Shown one piece after another: positions 15,766-21,968 of a DNA stretch of 21,968 nt. Position numbers and translations under genes: made by a program. The DNA lies in assembly GCA_042091695.1 (NCBI GenBank), contig JBELHA010000043.1, forward strand, positions 1-21,968, written 5' to 3'. Below the pieces are notes generated by a model that was given only the letters and a program-made list of their open reading frames with translations, had not been told where the DNA came from and ran no database searches. Position 1 is the first letter of the stretch; every line of letters starts with the position of its first letter. This DNA is from Flavicella sp042091695 (lineage in GTDB: Bacteria > Bacteroidota > Bacteroidia > Flavobacteriales > Flavobacteriaceae).

Positions 15766-16554
15766 ATGCTTAAAAAATTCAACACATTTATACTGATTAC
15801 TTTACTCTCTTTCAATATGTTTTCACAGACTGGAAATGAGATTGTAGCGCTAAAAGGACAGATCTTAGACGGAACAAATGCTACTTCTTTGTTAGGAGCT
15901 CATATATTAAATTTAAACGCTGTAAGAGGAACAATCAGTAATACTGATGGTAAATTCGTAATTCCCACAAGTGTCAATGACACAATTATGATTTCTTACA
16001 TTGGGTATCAATCTATCAAGCTTAAAATAACTAACGATTTATTGAAAGGAAATGAACTTTCAATCACACTTCATGAAAAGTCAAAACAGATGCAAGAGGT
16101 AACTGTAAAAACGCACAATCTGATTGGAGTCCTTGAAGTCGATATCAAACAAGTTCCTAAAGATAATTTCACGAGAATTCATATAAATGGATTACCACAA
16201 ACGTATGAGGTAGGAAAACCAAAACAAAAAAATCTATCTTCTTTAGCTGCTGCAGTCGTAAATCCCGTTGACTTTTTGTACAATATGTTTGGAAAAAAAC
16301 CAAAATCACTGAGAAAGCTAAAGAAACTTAAAAATGAAGATGAACTGAGAGAAATATTAAACCAAAAGTTCGATAGAGAGGTCATGCTCGAATATTTAGA
16401 AATGAGTGACAAACAGCTACAAGAACTCCTGAATGACTGTAATTACTCTGAATATTTTATCAAAACCGCCAGTGACTTACAGATTGTAGAGGCAATCCTT
16501 GATTGTCACGAAAACTACAAAGCACTCAAAGAAAGCAGTTTGGAACGAAAATAA
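15766..16554 (+). CDS. Stand-alone carboxypeptidase-regulatory-like domain protein
   Basis: The 262-residue protein has a signal peptide (about 1-20, ending MFSQ) and then a carboxypeptidase D regulatory-like beta-sandwich (28-110: LKGQILDG, SLLGAHILN, GTISNTDGKFVIP, DTIMISYIGYQSIKLKI). This module usually forms the N-terminus of SusC/TonB receptors, but here there is no plug or barrel. The remainder (115-262) is a conserved flavobacterial tail with NPVDFLYNMFGKKPKS, a Lys-rich helix (RKLKKLKNEDELREIL) and a C-terminal ELLNDCNYSEYFIK segment with Cys at about 224 and 248. It is probably periplasmic or attached to the outer membrane. It is divergent from the membrane LuxR-type regulator, and a terminator follows. 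Function unknown. Confidence 0.78.
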   Translation: MLKKFNTFILITLLSFNMFSQTGNEIVALKGQILDGTNATSLLGAHILNLNAVRGTISNTDGKFVIPTSVNDTIMISYIGYQSIKLKITNDLLKGNELSITLHEKSKQMQEVTVKTHNLIGVLEVDIKQVPKDNFTRIHINGLPQTYEVGKPKQKNLSSLAAAVVNPVDFLYNMFGKKPKSLRKLKKLKNEDELREILNQKFDREVMLEYLEMSDKQLQELLNDCNYSEYFIKTASDLQIVEAILDCHENYKALKESSLERK

Positions 16555-16610
16555 AAATAATACTCTAAAACTATCTTTCTAATAGGATGGATGTTTAGAT
16601 ACACTATATA

Positions 16611-16644
16611 AAAAAACCGAAGTGACGAACTACTTCGGTTTTTT
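16611..16644. terminator. Intrinsic terminator after the carboxypeptidase-regulatory-like gene
   Basis: AAAAAACCGAAGT and ACTTCGGTTTTTT pair around an eight-base loop, with T- and A-runs on both sides. It lies about 55 bases after the stop codon. Confidence 0.9.
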
Positions 16645-16990
16645 TATGCAGTATATTTGCATCTTGAATTCAAACGAGACTTTTGAGTACTGTAAATACC
16701 CCTAATTACTGTAAGCAGTTGTATTAGTATTCACACCTACAATTTACAAGAAATAAATTTTCATGTAAGCTCTTACATAGAAGTTGCTTAAACACCTCTC
16801 TTATGAGACTATAAAAGGAAGCTTTATATTATTATAACTGCTTATTCAAAAAAAGTTGAAGACATATATAGGCAAGAATTACTTCTAAATCTGTACACTA
16901 AGCATAGTCGTAAATGAACAAAATTCACATACATTAGTAACTAAATACAAAAGACATGATGTACATAAAGTAGTACTAATAAAACTCCAT
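16645..16990. other. Non-coding stretch between two terminators
   Basis: This stretch of about 345 bases lies between the terminator of the carboxypeptidase-regulatory-like gene and that of typA. It has no credible open frame, tRNA fold or repeat. TATATTTG at about 16652-16659 resembles a -7 box but no TTG lies 17-23 bases upstream. Confidence 0.45.
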
Positions 16991-17020
16991 AAAAAAAGCC
17001 GTTCTTAAAGAACGGCTTTT
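16991..17020 (-). terminator. Intrinsic terminator of typA
   Basis: AAAAGCCGTTCTT (16994-17006) and AAGAACGGCTTTT (17008-17020) pair, and a seven-base T-run follows on the minus strand. It starts about 20 bases after the typA stop. Confidence 0.9.
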
Positions 17021-17038
17021 GTATAAAGTAAGGATTTA

Positions 17039-18808
17039 TTATCCTTTGAATGTAATTTTACGCATACGTAAACTTTCTGGAGTAACCTCTAGGTATTCAT
17101 CAGGGCGAATGTATTCCATACATTCTTCCAATGAAAAGTTTACCTTAGGAGCAATCTTCATCGCATCATCAGTTCCTGATTTACGCATGTTTGTCAATTG
17201 CTTTCCTTTGATCAAGTTTACAGCCATGTCTTCAGATTTACTATTTTCTCCAATAACTTGACCGATATAAATTTCTTCATTGATGTCAATAAAGAAACGT
17301 CCTCTATCTTGCAAACGGTCCAATGCATATGCTGTTGCTTTTCCAGCAGCTGCAGATACGATCGCACCTTTTTCTTCCTCAGAAAACTCACCTTTAAATG
17401 GTTCGTAAGAACTGAATCTATGGTTTACAATTGCCTGACCAGCAGTAGCTGTCAATATTTTATTACGCAAACCAATCAATCCTCTCGAAGGAATATTGAA
17501 CTCTAGGTGTTGTAAATCACCTTTTGGTTCCATCACCATCAAATCTCCTTTACGCAAAGAAACCAAGTTTACAGCTTTAGAAGAAACCTCTTCAGGAACA
17601 TCGATTACCAATGTTTCGAAAGGCTCACATTTTTTACCGTCAATTTCCTTGAAAATTACTTGTGGTCGTCCTACTTGTAATTCATATCCTTCACGACGCA
17701 TTGTTTCAATCAATACAGACAAGTGCAATACACCACGTCCAAAAACGTTAAACTTATCCTCAGAGTCAGTAGTTTCAACACGTAAAGCTAAGTTTTTCTC
17801 TAATTCTTTAAACAGACGATCTCTCAAGTGACGAGATGTTACAAATTTACCCTCTTTTCCAAAGAATGGAGAGTTGTTAATTGTAAACAACATACTCATT
17901 GTAGGCTGATCGATTTCTGTCCTTGGCAACGCTTCCGGGTTTTCAAGATCTGCAATAGTATCCCCTATTTCAAATCCATCGATACCTGTAATTGCACATA
18001 TATCTCCACAACGTACTTTGTCAACTTGGGCTTTACCCATACCTTCAAAAACGTGTAATTCTTTAATTCTTACTTTTTTAGTAGTACCATCTGCTTTACA
18101 CAACATGTAGTCTTTAGCTACTTCTAAATCACCTCTAAAAATACGTCCAATTGCGATTCTTCCAGTAAATGACGAAAAATCAAGAGAAGTAATTTGCATT
18201 TGAGGTGTACCTTCGTTGTAAGGAGATTCTGGAATAGACTCCAATACAGCATCTAGCAAAGGAACGATATCTGTCGTTTGGTTTTGCCAATCTGTGCTCA
18301 TCCAGTTGTTTTTAGCAGAACCATAAACAGTTGTAAAATCTAACTGCTCTTCAGTAGCTTCTAAAGCAAACATCAAATCAAACACTTTTTCATGAACGAT
18401 ATCTGGTGTACAGTTTTCCTTGTCTACCTTATTAACAACTACGATAGGTGTCAATCCTAATTCAAGTGCCTTTCCTAATACGAAACGTGTTTGTGGCATT
18501 GGACCTTCAAAGGCATCCACTAACAACAAAACACCGTCTGCCATTTTCAATACACGTTCTACTTCTCCTCCAAAATCGGCGTGACCAGGAGTGTCAATAA
18601 CGTTTATTTTTGTTCCCTTGTAATTCACAGAAACGTTTTTAGAAAGAATGGTAATCCCTCTTTCACGTTCCAAGTCATTGTTATCTAACAAAAGATCTGT
18701 TCTTTCTTTTCTTTCGTCCAATACCTTTGCTTGGTCGATAATTTTATCAACCAAGGTAGTCTTACCGTGATCGACATGGGCTATAATAGCGATGTTTCTA
18801 ATTTGCAT
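17039..18808 (-). CDS. typA: Ribosome-associated GTPase TypA/BipA
   Basis: TypA is an EF-G-like translational GTPase that assists large-subunit assembly and growth under stress such as cold. The 589 residues are the usual length. GTPase motifs are G1 HVDHGKTT (11-18), the switch I region with RERGITILSK (48-57), G3 DTPGHADFGGE (72-82) and G4 NKVD (126-129). The middle and C-terminal parts carry typical TypA text such as GRGVLHLSVLIETMRREGYE, PSRGLIGLRNKIL and a final segment with NMRKSGTDDAMKIAP and LRMRKITFKG. It is a single gene with its own promoter and terminator. The ATG start gives MQIRNIAIIAHVDHG, the family N-terminus. Nothing is odd. Confidence 0.97.
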   Translation of the reverse strand: MQIRNIAIIAHVDHGKTTLVDKIIDQAKVLDERKERTDLLLDNNDLERERGITILSKNVSVNYKGTKINVIDTPGHADFGGEVERVLKMADGVLLLVDAFEGPMPQTRFVLGKALELGLTPIVVVNKVDKENCTPDIVHEKVFDLMFALEATEEQLDFTTVYGSAKNNWMSTDWQNQTTDIVPLLDAVLESIPESPYNEGTPQMQITSLDFSSFTGRIAIGRIFRGDLEVAKDYMLCKADGTTKKVRIKELHVFEGMGKAQVDKVRCGDICAITGIDGFEIGDTIADLENPEALPRTEIDQPTMSMLFTINNSPFFGKEGKFVTSRHLRDRLFKELEKNLALRVETTDSEDKFNVFGRGVLHLSVLIETMRREGYELQVGRPQVIFKEIDGKKCEPFETLVIDVPEEVSSKAVNLVSLRKGDLMVMEPKGDLQHLEFNIPSRGLIGLRNKILTATAGQAIVNHRFSSYEPFKGEFSEEEKGAIVSAAAGKATAYALDRLQDRGRFFIDINEEIYIGQVIGENSKSEDMAVNLIKGKQLTNMRKSGTDDAMKIAPKVNFSLEECMEYIRPDEYLEVTPESLRMRKITFKG

Positions 18809-18825
18809 ACTAAAAATTTAGGCTG

Positions 18826-18855
18826 CAAAAGTACTTTTTTTTATCGCAAAGTCAA
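18826..18855 (-). promoter_or_regulatory. Promoter of typA
   Basis: On the minus strand TTG (18853-18855), 19 bases and TACTTTTG (18826-18833) match the Bacteroidota consensus. Transcription should start near 18820, a leader of about a dozen bases. Confidence 0.78.
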
Positions 18856-18997
18856 AACAAATTCTTTTACGATTTTAACAAGAATACAAATAAAAGCCAA
18901 ACTAGTATATTATATTGTGGTGAAGCACTATCAAACAACTAAAACTCTCATGTACAAATACTTGCATTTTCCATTAAAAAACTTGAACTGTTGAAAA

Positions 18998-19519
18998 TTA
19001 ATTCAATCCAAAAAGATTCAGAGGATTTATTTTTTTTGACTTCAGTTTCCTTCCCATTTCAAAGCCCAAAGCATCATGTATCTGTTCTGTCCAAACTCCA
19101 TGAATACATGATTCGGACAAAAAATGAAAAACAACTACACCATCGTAAATGTTATTTCCTGCTTCGTAACTAAAATTCAGACAGAGTATATTGTCAATCA
19201 ATAAACCATACCCAATCTGTTCTTTGTGTCCTTCAATGATCCAAGTAGCTTTTATTTGGTATTCTTCACTACTCAGGTTCAATACGCCCACATAGCCAGA
19301 AACAGCATCTGATGAATTACATCCGACCAAAACATAATCTCCAAGAATTTTGCTCTTAGTTATCTTGCTTCGCTCTACTTTTTTTTCAAAACTTGAATAC
19401 ATTTCTTTTCTCAATTCTAACTCCTGCTCTAAATCAGTAAAATCAGTATTGTTTTCATCAATTCTTTGTTTTAAAATCTTTGAAGATCTTTCAATCCACT
19501 GTTTGAACTTTTTTTCCAT
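18998..19519 (-). CDS. Hypothetical protein, 173 residues
   Basis: I do not recognise this family. It has no signal peptide or membrane helix. The N-terminal third (1-60) is a highly charged helix with possible coiled-coil character (ILKQRIDENNTDFTDLEQEL and onward). Residues 60-160 are beta-rich and rich in aromatic residues and Gly: LGDYVLVGCNSSDAVSGYVG, ATWIIEGHKEQIGYGLLIDN, then YDGVVVFHFLSE and IHGVWTEQIHDALGFEMGRKL. These spaced W/G/Y strands suggest a small beta-barrel or lipocalin-like fold, which is a guess. It starts 29 bases after the metallophosphoesterase stop on the same strand, so the two are likely one transcript. Confidence 0.68.
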   Translation of the reverse strand: MEKKFKQWIERSSKILKQRIDENNTDFTDLEQELELRKEMYSSFEKKVERSKITKSKILGDYVLVGCNSSDAVSGYVGVLNLSSEEYQIKATWIIEGHKEQIGYGLLIDNILCLNFSYEAGNNIYDGVVVFHFLSESCIHGVWTEQIHDALGFEMGRKLKSKKINPLNLFGLN

Positions 19520-19548
19520 AGTAACATTTATTTAAAAATTAGCAATTT

Positions 19549-20787
19549 TCATGTATTCAATGTAATCAAGGTAATCTCAGGCCACATTCCTACTCTTCCT
19601 GGAAACCCAAGAAATCCAAAGCCTCTATTCACATATAGGTGTTGCTTGTATTCAGAATACAAACCAGACCACCTTGGGTATTTGTATTTCACAGGACTCC
19701 ATTTGAAGCCAGGAATATCAATCCCGAATTGCATTCCATGTGTATGCCCTGACAATGTCAAGTCAACATGTGTATCATGAGGAACTACCTTAGCATCCCA
19801 ATGCGAAGGATCGTGTGACAATAATATTTTAAATTCAGACTCTGCAACACCTTCCAGCGATTTGTCTAAATCTCCGTGTGTTACAAAGGGTGGTTTCCCC
19901 CAATTTTCTACTCCTAGAACACGTATCGATGCGCCTTCCTTTTCAATCAAAGTATTTTCATTCTTCAACAAAGTGAAATTCATTTGTTTTTGAAAGGCTT
20001 CTAATTGTATTAGATTCTCTTTTTTAGCGGTGGCTGAAGGCCATTTTTTATAGTCTCCATAATCGTGATTTCCCAAAATTGAAAAGGTGCCGTATTTGGA
20101 TGAAATCGATTTAAAAACCTCTATAAAAGGTTCAATTTCTCGTGCGTCATTATTGACCAAGTCTCCGGTAAAAAAGACAATATCGGGTTCCTGAGCATTT
20201 ATTAAATCAACCCCTCTTTGCACGTCCGAAACACTATCAAAACTACCTGCATGTATGTCGGAAATATGAACGATTTTTAAGCCGTTAAACTCTTTTGGCA
20301 AATTTGACAACTTCATCCCTATCTTTTTCAACTTATAGTTGTATTTTCCTTTTGTGATACCGTACAACATAGATGCAAAAGGAACAGCAGCAACTGCCAA
20401 GCCAAAGTTGACTATAAACTTCCTTCTGTCGTCAAAAGAGACCTCTTTTGTGGATGTAAATAAACGAATGATCGCATTGTAGATATAACTTGCAATACGG
20501 AGTATGTCATCAAATATCAAAAAAAGCAACAACAACAGTTTGAAAACAAAAAAAGAAAAACCAAATCCAATTAACAAATTATAAGAAGATGAAGCACTTA
20601 TTGGTCGCTCTGTAAAATTAATAGAAAGTGCGTACATAGCGCCATAACACAAAACAGCAGCTATTCCATAAAAAACTAGTGTAAATAGCTGAAAACTATT
20701 TCTCTGAAGGCTGTTTTTAAGTCCGAAAAAAACATAACCGTCAATCAAAATAAAAAGTGTAATAAAAATGAAGACACGTATATTCAT
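19549..20787 (-). CDS. Membrane-anchored metallophosphoesterase (YkuE-like)
   Basis: The 412 residues have an N-terminal membrane part with about four helices (4-22, 34-56, 70-92 and 124-144), then a calcineurin-like phosphoesterase domain (168-412). The two-metal motifs are complete: Asp177 and His179 (SDIHAG), Asp209 (TGDLV), Asn240-His241 (GNHDYG), His325 (LLSHDP) and His348/His350 (SGHTHGMQFG). The layout matches YkuE/YaeI-type enzymes of the phosphoesterase superfamily, some of which act on lipid-linked or UDP-sugar lipid substrates. The membrane anchor hints at a lipid or envelope substrate, but this is inference. It is followed by the 173-residue hypothetical gene and is divergent from aroB. 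Confidence 0.85.
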   Translation of the reverse strand: MNIRVFIFITLFILIDGYVFFGLKNSLQRNSFQLFTLVFYGIAAVLCYGAMYALSINFTERPISASSSYNLLIGFGFSFFVFKLLLLLFLIFDDILRIASYIYNAIIRLFTSTKEVSFDDRRKFIVNFGLAVAAVPFASMLYGITKGKYNYKLKKIGMKLSNLPKEFNGLKIVHISDIHAGSFDSVSDVQRGVDLINAQEPDIVFFTGDLVNNDAREIEPFIEVFKSISSKYGTFSILGNHDYGDYKKWPSATAKKENLIQLEAFQKQMNFTLLKNENTLIEKEGASIRVLGVENWGKPPFVTHGDLDKSLEGVAESEFKILLSHDPSHWDAKVVPHDTHVDLTLSGHTHGMQFGIDIPGFKWSPVKYKYPRWSGLYSEYKQHLYVNRGFGFLGFPGRVGMWPEITLITLNT

Positions 20788-20805
20788 AAAAAGGGTGTAT
20801 ATACA

Positions 20806-20824
20806 TAAATACCTAAATACCTAA
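20806..20824. repeat. Short tandem repeat TAAATACC x2
   Basis: Two perfect copies of TAAATACC plus a partial third (TAAA) lie in the leader region of the metallophosphoesterase gene, about 20 bases before its start codon. This may be chance or a binding site. Confidence 0.35.
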
Positions 20825-20879
20825 AAAAGGCTTTATGTGGATTAATTTATTAAAATATGGAGGGAATATTAGTTGTATA

Positions 20880-20895
20880 AAAGATAATTATCTTT
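20880..20895. repeat. Perfect 16-base palindrome between two divergent genes
   Basis: AAAGATAATTATCTTT is fully self-complementary with no spacer. It sits in the shared upstream region of the metallophosphoesterase gene and aroB, followed by long A-tracts (20910-20936). It could be an operator for either gene. Confidence 0.4.
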
Positions 20896-20970
20896 CTATC
20901 GTATCTTCAAAAATAAGAAAAAAAAATAAAAAAAAAGGGGTGTCAGTGGTATAGATTTATGTAGAACTGT

Positions 20971-20978
20971 TAAATTTG
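20971..20978 (+). promoter_or_regulatory. aroB promoter -7 box
   Basis: TAAATTTG fits TAnnTTTG exactly. No TTG is found 17-23 bases upstream, so the promoter is half-supported. Transcription would begin at about 20983-20986, which favours the ATG at 20998 over the in-frame ATG at 20986. Confidence 0.5.
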
Positions 20979-20997
20979 CCCTAAGATGATTAAAAAC

Positions 20998-21968
20998 ATG
21001 AAAACAATACACGCAACAAGTTATCCTGTGCTCTTTAAAAAAGATGCTTATACTTCTGTAAACAGCTACTTAAAGAATACCCCACCCTCTACTATTTTTA
21101 TTTTGGTAGATGAAAATACCAATCAAAACTGTTTGCCTAAGTTTATTGGGTTATTGGAAACAGAGGCTGTTATAGAAATCATAGAAATTGACTCAGGTGA
21201 AATACACAAAAACCTTGAAACCTGCGAGAGCTTGTGGAATGTATTGACAGAATTAGGAGCAGACAGAAAAAGTTTACTCTTCAATCTTGGAGGTGGTGTA
21301 ATCACCGACATGGGAGGATTTGTGGCTGCAACTTATAAAAGAGGAATTGCTTTTATCAACATTCCTACAACACTTTTAAGTATGGTAGACGCATCCGTTG
21401 GAGGTAAAACTGGAGTAGATTTAGGTGTTTTAAAAAATCAAATTGGCTTATTTGCGGATCCTGAAATGGTTGTGATTGATCCTGAATTTTTAGAAACCGT
21501 ACCTCAAAAAGAAATTATCTCTGGTACTGCCGAGATCATCAAATACGGGTTGACCTACGATGCCAAACTATGGGAAGACATCAAAAGCAACGGTTTGGAT
21601 AATATTGAATACCTGTTGCAACGCTCCATAGAAATCAAAAATGAGGTTGTATTGGAGGACCGCTTGGAAGCCAACCTTCGTAAAATATTAAATTTTGGAC
21701 ATACCATTGGCCATGCCGTAGAATCTTACTTTTTGGAATCTGAGGAAAAAGAAACTCTTACTCACGGAGAAGCAATCGCATTGGGAATGATCTGTGAAAC
21801 TTATCTCTCTCACAAGCTTTTTGATTTCCCAAAAGAAGCGCTGGAAGAAATTAAATCTGAAATCACAGCAATTTTCGGAAAAGTAGCTATCGTATCTAAA
21901 GATTATCCAGCAGTTTTGGAATTGCTCAAACACGATAAGAAAAACCTCAACGGTCAAGTAAATTTTGT
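20998..21968 (+). CDS. aroB: 3-dehydroquinate synthase (3' end outside the window)
   Basis: AroB turns DAHP into 3-dehydroquinate, step two of the shikimate pathway, using NAD+ and a divalent metal. The frame is open from the ATG at 20998 to the window edge (323 residues, about 30 short of the usual length). It has the NAD-binding GGGVITDMGGFVAATYKRGI, then PTTLLSMVDASVGGKTGVD, the metal-ligand Glu in SGTAEIIKYGL, and the His motifs NFGHTIGHAVE and THGEAIALGM. An in-frame ATG at 20986 would add MIKN, but the -7 box puts the transcript start at or next to it, so the later start is preferred. It is divergent from the metallophosphoesterase. Confidence 0.95.
   Translation, partial: MKTIHATSYPVLFKKDAYTSVNSYLKNTPPSTIFILVDENTNQNCLPKFIGLLETEAVIEIIEIDSGEIHKNLETCESLWNVLTELGADRKSLLFNLGGGVITDMGGFVAATYKRGIAFINIPTTLLSMVDASVGGKTGVDLGVLKNQIGLFADPEMVVIDPEFLETVPQKEIISGTAEIIKYGLTYDAKLWEDIKSNGLDNIEYLLQRSIEIKNEVVLEDRLEANLRKILNFGHTIGHAVESYFLESEEKETLTHGEAIALGMICETYLSHKLFDFPKEALEEIKSEITAIFGKVAIVSKDYPAVLELLKHDKKNLNGQVNF

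Noticed and set aside
16652..16700. Possible tRNA or small RNA after the carboxypeptidase-regulatory-like gene
   Set aside because: A -7-like TATATTTG and a TTGAATTCAA string were noted, but no cloverleaf, T-loop consensus or -33 box can be found.
18731..19173. Two plus-strand open frames over the typA start and the 173-residue gene
   Set aside because: They lie opposite well-supported coding sequence or in the typA promoter region and show no protein-like features.
21123..21957. Minus-strand frames opposite aroB
   Set aside because: The plus strand encodes an unmistakable AroB through the whole interval.

Overview
The window is chromosomal DNA from a member of the Bacteroidota, most likely a (marine) flavobacterium. 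The evidence is AT-rich sequence, promoters of the phylum's own type (TTG, a gap of about 19 bases, then TAnnTTTG) instead of -35/-10 boxes, few Shine-Dalgarno sites, a type IX secretion (T9SS) C-terminal sorting domain, a GldB gliding lipoprotein, and the Bacteroidota form of the small signal recognition particle RNA. I see no phage, insertion sequence, CRISPR array, tRNA or rRNA. The genes are mostly housekeeping with a few lineage-specific envelope genes.

Left part (1-5800): the end of rplT with its terminator; a transaldolase on the minus strand; a minus-strand SRP RNA gene (ffs) with a complete promoter and U-tract; truA and an MsbA-type ABC exporter in one overlapping plus-strand unit; then, converging on the exporter so tightly that the two stop codons abut, the c-di-AMP synthase cdaA with nadE upstream of it.

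Middle (5900-14200): gldB, divergent from nadE and without gldC beside it; about 480 bases with no gene; an OmpA-type outer-membrane protein with thrombospondin type 3 calcium repeats, whose peptidoglycan-binding Asp is replaced by Ser; a secreted endonuclease/exonuclease/phosphatase-fold enzyme exported by T9SS; and a minus-strand operon of three lipoproteins. The first and third of these carry LPP20-like modules and the second has a TPR-like helical part. This operon is the least understood system in the window.

Right part (14190-21968): a membrane-embedded regulator (extracytoplasmic domain, seven-helix 7TM-DISM-like block, cytoplasmic LuxR helix-turn-helix), divergent from a stand-alone carboxypeptidase-regulatory-like domain protein; typA/bipA with its own promoter; a membrane-anchored metallophosphoesterase followed by an unrecognised 173-residue protein; and aroB, which runs off the right edge.

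Most transcription units end in clear intrinsic terminators and several start at recognisable promoters, so the transcription map can be read well. The best leads are the three-lipoprotein operon, the membrane-tethered LuxR regulator with the inverted repeat beyond its 3' end, the altered OmpA domain, and the inverted repeat in the transaldolase promoter. I did not find a convincing entirely new system.
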